NCBI RefSeq assembly: GCF_000003855.2 | Contig: NW_003101671.1 | Coordinates: 31,190-95,189, forward strand | Direction of reading: 5' to 3' | Source of the DNA: Blastomyces gilchristii SLH14081 | Taxonomy: Eukaryota; Ascomycota; Eurotiomycetes; Onygenales; Ajellomycetaceae | Length of the DNA: 64,000 bases | In this document: positions 36,539 through 48,488 of the stretch, one piece after another | Layout: every line of letters begins with the position of its first letter | Numbering within the stretch: position 1 is the stretch's first letter | Program-made: the position numbers and the translations under genes | The notes under the pieces: generated by a model | What the model saw: only the letters and a program-made list of their open reading frames with translations | Database searches by the model: none | What the model was told of the DNA's origin: nothing

Positions 36539-37700
36539 ATGTCTAATGATAATATGAAACTCTCAAATGTGAGCATAGATGTGATGTCACAGTGACTTCA
36601 AGCAATGTTGAAATTACAACAGTAACAGATAGCAGATATGCATGCAACTTAAGAACTTCAATATGAAGAGATTCAATAATTAACTCATGCAATTTCAACA
36701 TCTATAGAATCAAATATAAAAGTGCTGAAAGAATACTTAGATACTTCTGTATATTTCAATACTTCTGATCTCACTCTCTACTCATCATGAAGAATGAAAA
36801 TCCTTGTAAAACTGAGTGTAGATGAAGATTTCATCAGTTCATTAATCAATCAAGATTGATATATCAATGAATAATTGAAGAATCACATGAAACAGAAGTT
36901 TCATTCATGAATGAAAGCATGTGAACCAGCATTGTGAATATCTGATAATATTATGAAATATCTTAATATTCTGTTCTGAGACACTGCCATGTAATAGAAA
37001 GTATTGAATTAATTACAGAGTGCTCAACAGAGAAACACTTCTCTCACAACATTCATCTCTGATTTCAATACTAAGATTCTAGAAGCAGATGATCAATCTT
37101 GAGAGAATCAAATGAACATTAGCATACTTAAGAAGACATTAACTTTCAAACTCTTACAGGCTCTTATAAGCATAAATGAAGACTTAACTTATGAAGACTT
37201 CTGCACACAGCTTCAGACATTGAATGATCATCTTATCAAGCTCAAGAGTATATAGAATAGTGGTAGAAGATGTAACATCTCAGTCACTCATACATCTGCA
37301 CTAAAGAACAACAATGATGCAGATGCTATGAACTGAATAGATTCAAATGTCTATGCATAAGCAAGAGTTTTCACTGTTTAAACAGGCTTCTGAGTCCCTG
37401 AGATCACTTCTGAAGAAGTTGCTGATCAACATCAATGTGAAGTATACATCAACTGTAATTAATCAGAACACATTGCTTTCAACTGCTGATCAATCTATGT
37501 GTCTTCATACTTGAGAGAAAGATCAGTGTCTTCTTGTTTGAAGAATGAATCAGTGTCTGTTCATATCAATCACATTACATTAGAGAAAGATTCAGAGAAT
37601 AACTATGAGAATGTCTCAGTGAAACAGAGAAAAGATTAGCTTCTGTTCAAATTTGTAAAGAGAAGCTTGAAGAGGTCAGATGATAACAATTTGAAGAGAA
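36539..37700 (+). pseudogene. Gyp-B copy 2 gag, degenerate
   Basis: Starts at the ATG at 36539 (MSNDNMKLSNVS). It has a Gln-rich N-terminus and a capsid-like helical region (KKTLTFKLLQALISI near 37130-37170). The zinc knuckle at 37445-37486 reads Y-I-N-C-N-stop-S-E-H-I-A-F-N-C, with the first Cys now Tyr and spacing CX2CX4HX4C intact. A protease-like DSS follows near 37760, where Gly of DSG is lost; the hAT-M insertion lies just after this. Confidence 0.77.
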
Positions 37701-40700
37701 GATAATAATAAATGTAATTCTTGTATCTACTGTGATTGATAACATGTATAATATGAAAGCCATGATAGACAGCAGTCTATGTCACTATGCAATGATAAAA
37801 TCTTCAGTTATAAGACATTATAATCTTCACTGTATTTAGACTGGCCGCCGGGACCATGAATTTCACATTTGGTCCCATTTGGTCTGATCTCATACATTTC
37901 TTGGCGTGAATCCGCTGGGACTGGCTATCAAAAAAACATGTAAAGTGACTATATATCAGATCTTAAAATGGAATCATGACTTGAAAAAAATGAGAAAGTG
38001 GTCCCATTTGGTCTCATTTAGTCCCATTCTTGGCATAAAGTTACTATTTTTAGACATTTTAAGGTTTTCTTTGGACTATTTTTAATTTTTTAAAAAGTAA
38101 CACTTTTTGATAACACTCAAATGAGATTTAAAGTCATTTAAAGCAATAAAAATAATTTAAATTGAGAAGTGGAAATCATGATCTCATTTGGAAAATGTGA
38201 CAAGAGTAGACAGTAAGTCCCACTGAAACAGTATGAAACTACTATCTAATGTTAAAACCGTGTAATGGGATCAGTCGAATTGGTAATGGAACTATCAAAA
38301 AATCTGGTCCTGGTCCCAGACACGGTCACACGGTCAGTCTAAGTGTATTCCTCTATTAAAACCCTGACTCCTCACAGAATTTGATAATTCAAAAGACATT
38401 TGTACTTATTACATAATGAAGCTGATCATAGATGTGAGAGAACATCAGCATGAAGATGCCTATGTATATGAAGTTGATAATCTTGATTATAATCTTATGT
38501 TAGAACTTACCTGACTATCTGAACAAGGCATCTTAGTGAATGCTTGAAACAGAAGCTTGATATTTTCTAACAATGATAGAGTTCATGAAGATAATATTCT
38601 TAAGATCATGAATCTGACACAGATCTCTGTCAACATGTATAAAATACTCTAAAAAAGAAGTCATTATCAAAATCACTGACAGAGTTACTGATAAGTTCAC
38701 TGATAGCAGAATTATATATCAATCTATTCTATCAGTCTGACTGATATTAAAAAGGTTCTAGAAAAGTTATTTCACATTATAATAACAGATTCTTGTACAA
38801 AACTCTCTTAATAATATCATGAATATCTAGATATCTTCTGATAAGAAAATATTACAAACATATCTCTCTTACAAGATTCTGAAGTGAATCACAGTATCAA
38901 GTTAGAGAAAAAGACTGATAAGAACTCTGAATCATCATAAGACTCTCTTTATAACATATTCTGAGATGAACTTCTTCTTCTTCAAAAGACACTCAATGAT
39001 CTGTTGAATAAAGAATTCATACTCATTAGTAACTCTTTCATCACAGCCTCTATTCTTTTTGCAAAGAAATCAGATGAAGGACTCTGATTCTGTGTGAACT
39101 ACTGAGATCTGAACAGATTAACAAAGAAAGATTGATATTCTTTATCTCTTATCAATGACACTCTAGCTTGCATTGAATAAGCTCAATGATTTACAAAACT
39201 ACATGTCATTACTGCATTTCATAAAATCTGTATCACTGAAGAAGATGAATGACTTACAGCATTCTAAACATATTATAATCTCTTTGAATGAATAGTTACA
39301 CTCTTTGAACTGATCAATGCTCTCAGTACATTTCAGAAGTATATTAATTGAACACTCTGAGATTTCCTTAATGAGTTTGTATCTGTATATCTTAATAACA
39401 TTCTCATCTTCACTGATGAGTTCAGAAAAGAATATCAAGAACATGTATAAAGAATATTACAATAATTATGAGAAGCAGAACTATCAATAGATATTGACAA
39501 GTATGACTTTGAAGTCAGAAGTACCAAATATCTAGGTTTTATCATAGAAGCTGATAAGAGAATTTGAATGAATTCTGAGAAAGTCTCTGTCATTCTTGAA
39601 TGAGAAGCTTCATATACTGTGAAAGATGTATGAAGCTTCATCAGATTTGCTAACTTCTATCAATGATTTATATGAGACTTCTCAGATATCACAAGACCAC
39701 TTACAGAACTTATTAAGAAGAACTCAGTATTTCAGTAATCAGCAGACACTGAAGCTGCATTCACACAGATAAAGAAGATATTCATTAACATCTCTCTACT
39801 AATGATATTTAATCCTGACTGTGAAACAGTTATTGAAGCTGACTTCTCTGACTATGTTACAGAGAAAGCTATATTACAATATAATAATGAAGATATCTTA
39901 CAATCATGTGTCTTCATGTCTAAGAAACTGAGTCTCACTGAATGCTATTATGAGATCTATAATAAGAAACTTCTTATAATTATACACTGTTTAGAAGAAT
40001 GAGACTCTGAACTCTGAAGTATCTCTGAATTTGAGATAGTCACAGATCATAAGAATCTCAAATACTTCATAACTATCTGTAAACTTACTGAATGATAGAT
40101 GTGATGATCTGAGTATTTAAGCTGCTTTCATTTCATAATACACTATCATCTCAGCAGTCAGAACTTGATAACAGATATTCTCTTATAACAAGAGTAAGAT
40201 ATATCTTCAGATGTAACAGACACCTGTTGAATAAACTGAGAACATCAGCTTCTAGATCTGAAGATATTAGTTGATCAAGATAAAACAACTCATGACACTA
40301 TACACACTTCTCTGATTAGAACACCCTCTCTTCAAATCATCACTGACACTGATATCTTGACTTCTTCTGAATCTACACTGAATAAATTATGACATGTAAC
40401 AGTTCAAACTGATGAACTTCTTCAAGTACTTGCTGAAGCAGTATGTCAAGAAATATTCTGATTCTCTTCAGAACTATGTATAAGAACTGATGTCTCAGAA
40501 TATTCAATTAATGATAATAACACTCTATAATTCTGTGAACAATACTAAGTTTCTCACTTCAAATTCTTATGCACTCAGATAATGCAAGAGATACATGATT
40601 TATATATAACTAACTATTCAGACTGTGAATAACTGTATAGAATAATCTCTCAAGAGTTTTACTGATCTGAAATATTAAACAGTATCAGATACTTTATCTG

Positions 40701-41855
40701 AAACTGCAATCACTGTTCTTCTATTATCTTATAAAAGAACTGTAGAAAAGATCTATTGAAATCACTCAATATCTCTGATAGAATCTGATGAGATATAGTA
40801 ATTGACTTCACTGTTAATCTATTTAAGAGCAAGAATTATAGAAACATTCTGATTATTGTGAATTGATTGAGCAAAGATATAATATTGAAATCTTGTAATA
40901 AGATAAATACTGAACAAGTTACTGAAGCTTTTCTATGAAGCTCATTCTATCAGATGCATGAATTACTGAGATTCATAGTATTGAATTAAGACTGTCAATT
41001 TGTGAGTGCTCTCTGAACAAGAATCTGTCAAGTTCTCAAGATTATACACTGTCTGTTAACTGTCTATCACTCTGAGACTGATAATACATCAGAACAGATA
41101 ATTCAGACTGTAAAGAATTATCTTTATAAGTTCTACAATTACTTATAAGATGATTGATATGATCTTCTTCTATATACAGAGATTGCTATTAACAGTTGAG
41201 ATGCTGTTTTGATAGATATAAGCTCATTCTTTCTTATATACAGATATTACATGAAAGTGTTAAATCTTCTAGAGATTACACAGTTCACACTGAATCTCTG
41301 CAGTTCAATTCACATTACTGATAATATAGTAACAAAGCTCTGAGATACCTGCAACTGAGCAGAGGCCTTCATAACAACTATGAAACAAGACTAAGAAGAT
41401 TAGATCAATATTCAATGAGATTTCACAGAGCAGTATAAGATAGAAGATCTTATATAATTGAATCTCAAAAATATACAAATCACACATTTATCTTGTATAC
41501 TAGACTATCATCACATCAGATATAAAGTGATAGAAGTTCTAGATAGTTATAACTACTGTCTTGACACATCATCAGAAATTCATGATGTATTTCATACAAG
41601 CTTGCTCTGCTGCACTATCACTGATTCATTCTCTTCTCAGCTGACTTCTGACTGACAGCTGTCAGATATTATAGAAGAAGATAATAAGCTTAAGTAAGAG
41701 ATTGAAGATATTCTCAATGAGAGATCTCACAGCTGCAGCTGACAATATCTTGTGAAATGAGTCAGCTATAATCAATCAATCTGAACTCTGAGTTTCATGT
41801 TATCTGAAACAGCGGCTCTTGACAGATGAGAACTGCTTCTGAAAAGAAGGAACTA
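37700..41855 (+). pseudogene. Gyp-B copy 2 pol: protease, RT, RNase H, integrase, chromodomain
   Basis: After the hAT-M the frame resumes at 38350. RT at about 38900-39480: LYNMFxDELLLLQKTLNDLL, then FCVNY, then VYLNNILIFTDEF at 39385-39423 where YLDD is expected (both Asp now Asn). KYLGFIIEADKRI follows. RNase H at 39802-40002: VIEADFSDYVTEKAI and CYYEIYNKKLLIIIHCLEE. The integrase core lies near 40790-41200 (IDFTVNLF, CQFVSALWTRI). The chromodomain near 41700-41830 has EDILNERSHS and QYLVK, with AALDR at the end. This is the usual domain order for fungal chromoviruses, which are targeted to heterochromatin. Confidence 0.86.
37837..38341 (+). mobile_element. hAT-M MITE inside Gyp-B copy 2, little mutated
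   Basis: 505 bp, TAGACTGGCCGCCGGGACC at the left and CGGTCACACGGTCAGTCTA at the right (imperfect TIR, TAGACTGRCCG). The 8 bp TSD is actgtatt (37829-37836) / agtgtatt (38342-38349), one mismatch. It keeps CC, GG and CG runs while the host Gyp-B around it has almost none. Confidence 0.93.
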
Positions 41856-41856
41856 A

Positions 41857-42189
41857 TGTGATGAGCTGTGCCTAATCAATTATATAGACTATTTCATTAC
41901 ACTTCATAGATTCTTTCATTTCTGATTACTGATCCGCGGCTGCTATAAACACACATAGTATATGCTCTGATTCTCAGTCATTTCTGATCACTGATCCTCA
42001 GCTGCTATGAATGTGTGTATATTCTTCCACCTCAAAGCTCCACCGCGTACATCATCACATATGTGTATAAATATTCATCTTAATGACTGATTCTCACACT
42101 TTCTCTTTCTTTCCTTTTTTAACATTTTTATCTTTGTTAAATAAGATCTATCAATATAATACTGATCTATTCAGTGTAGGCCTCTTACA
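41857..42189 (+). repeat. Gyp-B copy 2 3' LTR
   Basis: 333 bp, TGTGATGAGCTGTGCC to GGCCTCTTACA. Confidence 0.94.
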
Positions 42190-42194
42190 TGAAG

Positions 42195-42684
42195 ATTTTA
42201 TATGAATAAAAACAAACATATTAGCATCTGTATTCATGTAAAATCACAATAGAAAACATGATCAGATACTCACTGAGAAGAAAAGAGTCAAGAGTGTATA
42301 AGAAGAAGAAAATGTGTTATTTATGATAAGATGTTCTGACAATTATTAGAAGAAAAACAAGTTCTGATCACATTTCACAACATATTACACTTACTGCTAA
42401 TAAACTGCTCAGTATGAGTACTATGATAACACTTGCTATAAGAACAGAGAGCCATTGCCAGAAATGTATATAATGTGATAGATGAACAGATTGAAAAGAG
42501 CTTGATAAAGAGAGAGAGTGCAGAAATCTTGTATAAGATAATAGTATTTAATAATGACAATGACAGAAATAATGATTGAAGAATGAAAATATTAGTGAAT
42601 AAGTAATGAAAAGTAGTAGAAGCTTCTTTGAGAAGCAGCTTACATTATAATTATATGAATGTGACTGAATCTGATGAGGGAGAA
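42195..42684. other. Unassigned DNA right of Gyp-B copy 2
   Basis: Continuation of the unclassified locus of 35118-35905 after removal of Gyp-B copy 2. A plus-strand frame with few stops can be read (for example EQIEKSLIKRESAEILYK near 42470-42530), but I recognise no family and cannot join the frames with confidence. Confidence 0.3.
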
Positions 42685-42851
42685 TGTAGTTTAGAAGAAT
42701 GTACAACTGTCAGATAATAACACAGTCACTTCTGAACACACTTATGAATGTAAAAAGGTCATAGCAGCCACTAATTAATTTAGTATAATGTATATAAGAA
42801 GCTGGCGTATGTCTGTAATCGTACACTGACTTAAGCAACCTTTGAATTACA
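42685..42851 (+). repeat. Sol-C solo LTR, mutated copy
   Basis: About 167 bp, TGTAGTTTAGAAGAATGTAC to CTTTGAATTACA, aligning along its length with the unmutated copy at 48489-48675 but lacking that copy's 20 bp tandem duplication. Its G and C at GG, CC and CG sites are largely converted to A and T. Flanks GAGAA/GAGTT give no clear TSD. Confidence 0.75.
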
Positions 42852-42859
42852 GAGTTAAG

Positions 42860-43364
42860 TAGACTGACCGTGTGACCATGTCTGGGACCAGAACCAGATT
42901 TTTTGATAGTTTCATTACCAATTTGACTGATCTCATTACACAGTTTTAACATTAGATAGTAGTCTTATACTGTTTCAGTAAGACTTACTGTCTACTCTTG
43001 TCACATTTTTCAAATGAGATCATGATTTTCACTTCTTAATTTAAATTATTTTTATTGCTTTAAATGACTTTAAATCTCATTTGAGTGTTATCAAAAAGTG
43101 TTACTTTTTAAAAAATTAAATATAGTCTAAAAAAACCTTAAAATGTCTAAAAATAGTAACTTTATACCAAGAATGAAACTAAATGAGACTAAATGAGACT
43201 ACTTTCTCATTTTTTTCAAGTCATGGTTTCATTTGAAGATCTGATATATAGTCACTTTGCATGTTTTTTTAATGGCTAGTCCCAGCGGGATTCATGCTAA
43301 GAAATGTATGAGACCAGACCAAATGAAATCAAATATGAAATTCATGGTCCCGGCGGCTAGTCTA
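42860..43364 (-). mobile_element. hAT-M MITE with perfect TSD
   Basis: 505 bp in reverse orientation, TAGACTGACCGTGTGACC to CGGCGGCTAGTCTA, with a perfect 8 bp TSD gagttaag at 42852-42859 and 43365-43372. Moderately mutated. Confidence 0.95.
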
Positions 43365-43449
43365 GAGTTAAGTGTGATATCATTTCAGCAATCTCAACTT
43401 AAGATTATTTTAAGTGAGTGTAGAGTGTTCTATGAGAGAAAATCTGTGG

Positions 43450-44298
43450 NNNNNNNNNNNNNNNNNNNNNNNNNNNNNNNNNNNNNNNNNNNNNNNNNNN
43501 NNNNNNNNNNNNNNNNNNNNNNNNNNNNNNNNNNNNNNNNNNNNNNNNNNNNNNNNNNNNNNNNNNNNNNNNNNNNNNNNNNNNNNNNNNNNNNNNNNNN
43601 NNNNNNNNNNNNNNNNNNNNNNNNNNNNNNNNNNNNNNNNNNNNNNNNNNNNNNNNNNNNNNNNNNNNNNNNNNNNNNNNNNNNNNNNNNNNNNNNNNNN
43701 NNNNNNNNNNNNNNNNNNNNNNNNNNNNNNNNNNNNNNNNNNNNNNNNNNNNNNNNNNNNNNNNNNNNNNNNNNNNNNNNNNNNNNNNNNNNNNNNNNNN
43801 NNNNNNNNNNNNNNNNNNNNNNNNNNNNNNNNNNNNNNNNNNNNNNNNNNNNNNNNNNNNNNNNNNNNNNNNNNNNNNNNNNNNNNNNNNNNNNNNNNNN
43901 NNNNNNNNNNNNNNNNNNNNNNNNNNNNNNNNNNNNNNNNNNNNNNNNNNNNNNNNNNNNNNNNNNNNNNNNNNNNNNNNNNNNNNNNNNNNNNNNNNNN
44001 NNNNNNNNNNNNNNNNNNNNNNNNNNNNNNNNNNNNNNNNNNNNNNNNNNNNNNNNNNNNNNNNNNNNNNNNNNNNNNNNNNNNNNNNNNNNNNNNNNNN
44101 NNNNNNNNNNNNNNNNNNNNNNNNNNNNNNNNNNNNNNNNNNNNNNNNNNNNNNNNNNNNNNNNNNNNNNNNNNNNNNNNNNNNNNNNNNNNNNNNNNNN
44201 NNNNNNNNNNNNNNNNNNNNNNNNNNNNNNNNNNNNNNNNNNNNNNNNNNNNNNNNNNNNNNNNNNNNNNNNNNNNNNNNNNNNNNNNNNNNNNNNNN
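43450..44298. other. Assembly gap (849 N)
   Basis: Run of N. Open frames predicted across it are artefacts. The right edge continues as the 3' end of a SINE. Confidence 1.
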
Positions 44299-44322
44299 CG
44301 CTTGCATATGAGTATAATGGAA

Positions 44323-44358
<36 letters not shown>
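44299..44358 (+). mobile_element. SINE-1 second copy, 3' end only
   Basis: CGCTTGCATATGAGTATAAT followed by a long (AAT)n tail, matching in reverse the 3' end of the SINE at 48767-49141. The rest should lie in the gap. Confidence 0.75.
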
Positions 44359-44359
<1 letters not shown>

Positions 44360-45063
44360 TTTCTAAGCTGCTGAGATAATTATTGCAGCTCAAGCAGCTC
44401 TTATTCAGAGATATTATATGTATATATTAACTAGATCAAATATGTTTTACTTTTAGTAATGAATACATATTTAAGTAAGATAGTATTATCTTTAACAGTA
44501 AAGCTGCTTGTAGAGATATATTTACTGTCTACATTTCTATTCATATGAGAACACAGAGATTGCTTACAGACTTGTTATAAAGATTTATAGCAGATTATTT
44601 AATTTTAAAATCAACAGAGTTCTTTTTAATTTGTGATAAGTAACTGTAGAATCACTAATACAGTATTTCAGAATGTAATTAATTCTTTAATTTAAAAGTA
44701 TGAAGTGTAAGAATATAGCAAATTAGAGTGAATTATTGTGAGCAAAAGAGACATAATCTGATAGAGATGATATATTGCAGTAGTTGGTTTAATGTAGTAG
44801 TTGATTGATTATTGAGATCTAGCTATTATGCGGTCTTTTATGTGTGATAGACGTTTGTCAAGTAATTGATAAATACCTCGCTTAGGCAGAAGCAGTCAGT
44901 CTGTAGAGAAAATCTGATAAAATTAATTATTTCTCACTTTTTCATCTGTAAGATCTAGTAAAATCAGAAATTATGTAATGATTACAGTGTCTAGACTAGA
45001 TTAGACTGACTGATAGAATCATGAATTTTACATTTAATTTCATTTAATCTGATGTTATACATC

Positions 45064-46107
45064 TTATTATTATTAGTATTCTTTAATTATAGATGTATGC
45101 AGTCAGAGACTATAATATCTATCTGAAAAGTTTTAATTCTCAGAGTTTTTCTAATATCTATAAAGTCAACTATTATACATTTCTCAATTTCAGGTATGTA
45201 AAATCAGAAAATTCCAGCTCAGAATATAAAAACTCTTTACAAATTGCAGTATTTTAACATCTTTTGATACTTTGAAATCATTTGAAAATATCATGACAAA
45301 AGAAAAGAGAACAAAGTCTTAAAGATAAACATATTAAATAAGTAGATAGAAATGAATAGAAAAGAAAAAGTAAAGTAAATAATGACTATAACAAAATAAA
45401 AATATTAAAAGATAGTATATAGCTGTTTTAACAGACTATATCTGATCAATTTCCATCTCTTCATATTCAGATATTTCTGAATTCAGTTATTTTCTTATAG
45501 CTACTTGAGTTTCTGATAGAAAGTCTATTAAGTATTTAATTTCTATCTCAGTTGAGAATAAGAATGTTATATTTGATTAATTTAAATCATACTTCTCTTT
45601 CAATCTAACTCTGAGACTATTGTATAATATACAATATATTATAATATATTCAGGATTTTCATTTACATTGCAGAATGAGCATTCTGTTGAATCAAATCTA
45701 TTATCAAATCTTTGTATATAAGATTTGAAATAATCATGTTCTAGATTCAGCTGAATTATAGATGAGAATATTTTCTTTTTACATTTAATTAAAGAAGATT
45801 TTCACTTGAGTTTTATCTCAAATCTTAAATAATATATGCTCTTCTTTTGTTTCTACCAGCTTTTATTTCACTTATTTAAACAAGATTCTTTTATCTTTCT
45901 CTTTATAAAAGATCAGGACACTATTTTTTGAATAGATCTGTTTAATTCTGAACTCTTTTTTACATCTGAATTAGTCAGTTCATTGTTATGAATATTCATA
46001 TGAGTAGAAACTCAGTGTTGATAAATTATAAGTTTTAATATTCTTCTCTTTTGAATTTTCATAACAGAATTTAAAATCAGTTCAAGATTTATTTGATCAT
46101 TATAATC
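45064..46107 (-). mobile_element. LINE-T copy 5, 5'-truncated
   Basis: About 1.04 kb: (TTA)n tail at the left, 3' UTR, then the RNase H and C-terminal part of ORF2 on the minus strand (stop at 45436). Flanked by a near-perfect TSD ttatacatct/ttatacattt (45055-45064 and 46108-46117) within hAT-M. This is the classical outcome of incomplete target-primed reverse transcription. Confidence 0.85.
45436..46105 (-). pseudogene. LINE-T copy 5 ORF2 C-terminal fragment
   Basis: Covers the last ~220 codons: end of RNase H and the C-terminal zinc motif (CSFC near 45680). Broken by stops, aligning with 52200-52847. Confidence 0.72.
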
Positions 46108-46150
46108 TTATACATTTCTTAACATAAGTCTCATCAGAACTAAGTATTAA

Positions 46151-46740
46151 AAAAATCTGAAAATAAATCATTTGCTTGAGAAATGATGTGAAAAATGATC
46201 AGAGTCAAGTCAAGAACAGTGAAATGAGAGTAATTTCTTAGAATAAACAGTGAAAGATAATTATTTTTTCAAAATTTGAATAAAACTGAGACTGAAGATA
46301 AAATTTATTCTTATTCAGTTTATTCAGTGATTGCTTATATAATCACATTTTAGTAATAATTATTAATAATACTTATGAAATAACTAAATATATTCTTGTA
46401 TAAGTGTATTGTTTACTTTTCATATAAAAACTATACTTCTCTGATATACTGTGATCAGAGATATTAAACTGTCTGATAATTTCATAGGTTACAATTATAA
46501 GTTTTTTGATTATTTCTTCTTATAATTATGTTTGATAATAGTGATAAATATCTCAGCTTAAGTCGAACTTTTACTTCATTTTCATCTCTATCAATGAAAT
46601 TATTAGAATATTATATATTATAAATTCACCAGTTGAATATATACTCTTAACAATTTTTCATAACTCTAGAATTTATTTGAAACATTAATTGATCAGATTA
46701 TCTTGAAGATAGCAGTTAAATTCAGTTTTATAAGTATCTT
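46151..46740. other. Unassigned AT-rich DNA
   Basis: I see no homology to other parts of the window and no convincing reading frame. Confidence 0.4.
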
Positions 46741-47395
46741 AATAAAGGTGATATAATAAAGTAGTTGATTGTATTATCAAGATTTATCTATTATGTAGCC
46801 TTTTATATGTGATTAGACTGGCCGCCGGGATCATGAATTTCACATTTAGTCCGATTTGATCTGATCTCATACATTTCTTGCTGTGAATTCTGCTGGGACT
46901 AGTTATTAAAAAAATATGCAAAGTGACTATATATGACATCTTAAAATGAAATCATGACTTGAAAAAAATGAGAAAGTAGTTTCATTTGATCTCATTTAAT
47001 CTCATTTTTAGTATAAAGTTACTAATTTTAGACATTTTAAGGTTTTCTTTAGACTATTTTTAATTTTTTAAAAAGTAACACTTTTTGATAATACTTAAAT
47101 GAGATTTAAAGTCATTTAAAGCAATAAAAATAATTTAAATTGAGAAGTGAAAATCATAGTCTCATTTGAAAAATGTGATAAGAGTAGACAGTAAGTCTCA
47201 CTGAAATAGTATGAGACTACTATCTAATGTTAAAACTGTGTAATGAGATCAGTCAAATTAATAATAAGACTATTAAAAAATCTGGTTCTGGTCTCAGACA
47301 CGGTTACACGGTCAGTCACAGTGTGATAGATATTCTCTAAGTGATTGATGAACACCTTGCTTAGATGAAAGCGGCCAGTCTGTAGAGAGTGAATT
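46741..47395. repeat. Repeat U copy 2 (end part), split by hAT-M
   Basis: 46741-46813 and 47320-47395 together match the last 130-150 bp of repeat U (as at 44780-44930 and 54915-55050). Confidence 0.6.
46814..47319 (+). mobile_element. hAT-M MITE in repeat U
   Basis: About 506 bp, TAGACTGGCCGCCGGGATC at the left; the right end is mutated (GGTCAGTCAC). The putative 8 bp TSD tatgtgat/agtgtgat matches at 6 of 8. The empty site is visible in repeat U copy 1 near 44855. Confidence 0.87.
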
Positions 47396-47718
47396 CAACA
47401 TGTCTCTTAGTCACTGCTTCACTGAGTAGATATTTGCAACTCAGCAGAGCAGTTCTATAACTAGAGAAAAATCTTACATATAAAAATAGTAGTGTCTTCT
47501 ATCAAAGATTTCGCGGAGAACTAACAAGAGTTGAAGAATAAAAATAAAAAATAAGAAAACAGTAAAGTGAATGAACTATTATAGAGATAGTGAAGTGATA
47601 AGACTCTGTATTCATTGAAATGTCTTCAGAGCTTTTATTAGAGTATTCACAGTCATGCTGATAATATCTATTTATATAATTTTAACAACGCCTGCAGCAG
47701 TAGTATCATGAATGTAAT
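47396..47718. other. Unassigned DNA
   Basis: No feature recognised; AT-rich with a few retained CG sites (for example near 47515 and 47690). Confidence 0.4.
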
Positions 47719-48221
47719 TAAACTGATTATCAGAATCATGAATTTCACATTTAGTTTCATTTGATCTGATCTCATACATTTCTTGACATGAATTCTGCTG
47801 AGACTAATGATTAAAAAAACATGTAAAGTGACTATATATCAGATCTCAAAATGAGATTATGACTTAGAAAAAATAAGAAAGTGATTTCATTTAATCTCAT
47901 TTAGTCTCATTCTTAGTATAAAGTTACTATTTTAGACATTTTAAGGTTTTTTTTAAACTATTTTCAATTTTTTAAAAAGTAATACTTTTTGATAATACTT
48001 GAATGAGACTTAAAGTCATTTAAAGCAATAAAAATAATTTAAATTGAAGTGGAAATTATAATCTCATTTGAAAAATGTAATAAGAGCAGAGAGTAAGTCT
48101 CACTGAGACAGTATAAGACTACTATCTAATCTTAAAACTGTGTAATGAGATCAGTTAAATTAATAATAAGTTCAATAAATATTCTAGTTTTGATCTCAGA
48201 CACAGTTACACAGTCAGTCTA
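47719..48221 (+). mobile_element. hAT-M MITE, heavily mutated
   Basis: 503 bp, TAAACTGATTATCAGAATC to CACAGTCAGTCTA. 8 bp TSD aatgtaat/aatataat, differing by one G-to-A. CC, GG and CG are almost absent, in contrast with the copies at 37837 and 61756. Confidence 0.9.
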
Positions 48222-48229
48222 AATATAAT

Positions 48230-48474
48230 TATGTTTAATATTATAGAAATTACAGATGATTTCTTACTAACTTTCTTTCAGAGATATCTGACTTTACAGT
48301 CTGTAACAGTGACAGATAGAGCTTTTATAGTTAATATAAAGTTAAAGTTCTTTTCATTGATGAAGAATGTTACATTCTTTTCAGCATAGTATTTAATACT
48401 GAAACAATTGATATTTTACTATTTCTGTGATTAAGTCTTTCAGTTCTTATACTAGCAGACTGTCTCAGTGTGAT
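48230..48474. other. Unassigned DNA left of the nested hAT-M
   Basis: Contiguous with 53336 onward once the hAT-M nest is removed. No gene recognised. Confidence 0.4.
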
Positions 48475-48488
48475 TAGACTGACTGTAT

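Larger units (their letters stand above)
35909..42189 (+). mobile_element. Gyp-B copy 2, complete, carrying a hAT-M insertion
   Basis: LTRs 35909-36241 and 41857-42189 (333 bp each) and a perfect 5 bp TSD, tgaag, at 35904-35908 and 42190-42194. Without the hAT-M (37837-38341 plus 8 bp) the element is about 5768 bp, close to copy 1 at 5740. Order: gag, protease, RT, RNase H, integrase, chromodomain, all plus strand and all broken. Confidence 0.95.
43373..44993. repeat. Repeat U copy 1, broken by gap and SINE tail
   Basis: 43373-43449 and 44359-44940 align with 54342-55050. The shared end contains a GCGGTCTTTTATGTGTGATA motif and a TTGCTTAGGC-type motif. No reading frame of a known family is found, so the class is unknown. 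Confidence 0.55.
45002..46150 (+). mobile_element. hAT-M MITE fragment split by a LINE-T insertion
   Basis: Left part 45002-45063 starts TAGACTGACTGATAGAATC. The right part from 46108 continues TTATACATTTCTTAACATAA and loses homology near 46150. Strongly mutated. The 8 bases before it (gactagat) would be the TSD, but no right end is seen. Confidence 0.7.

Noticed and set aside
37837..38341. Tc1/mariner MITE with TA target duplication
   Set aside because: The ends start with TA, but the flanks show 8 bp duplications (gttataac, gagttaag, agtgtgat), which fits hAT.
36000..42000. CRISPR array or prokaryotic operon
   Set aside because: No regularly spaced direct repeats with unique spacers; the content is eukaryotic retrotransposons.
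43257..44393. Long open frames of about 300-370 codons across 43257-44393
   Set aside because: They consist of unresolved N; only the edges are sequence, and those are hAT-M, repeat U and a SINE tail.
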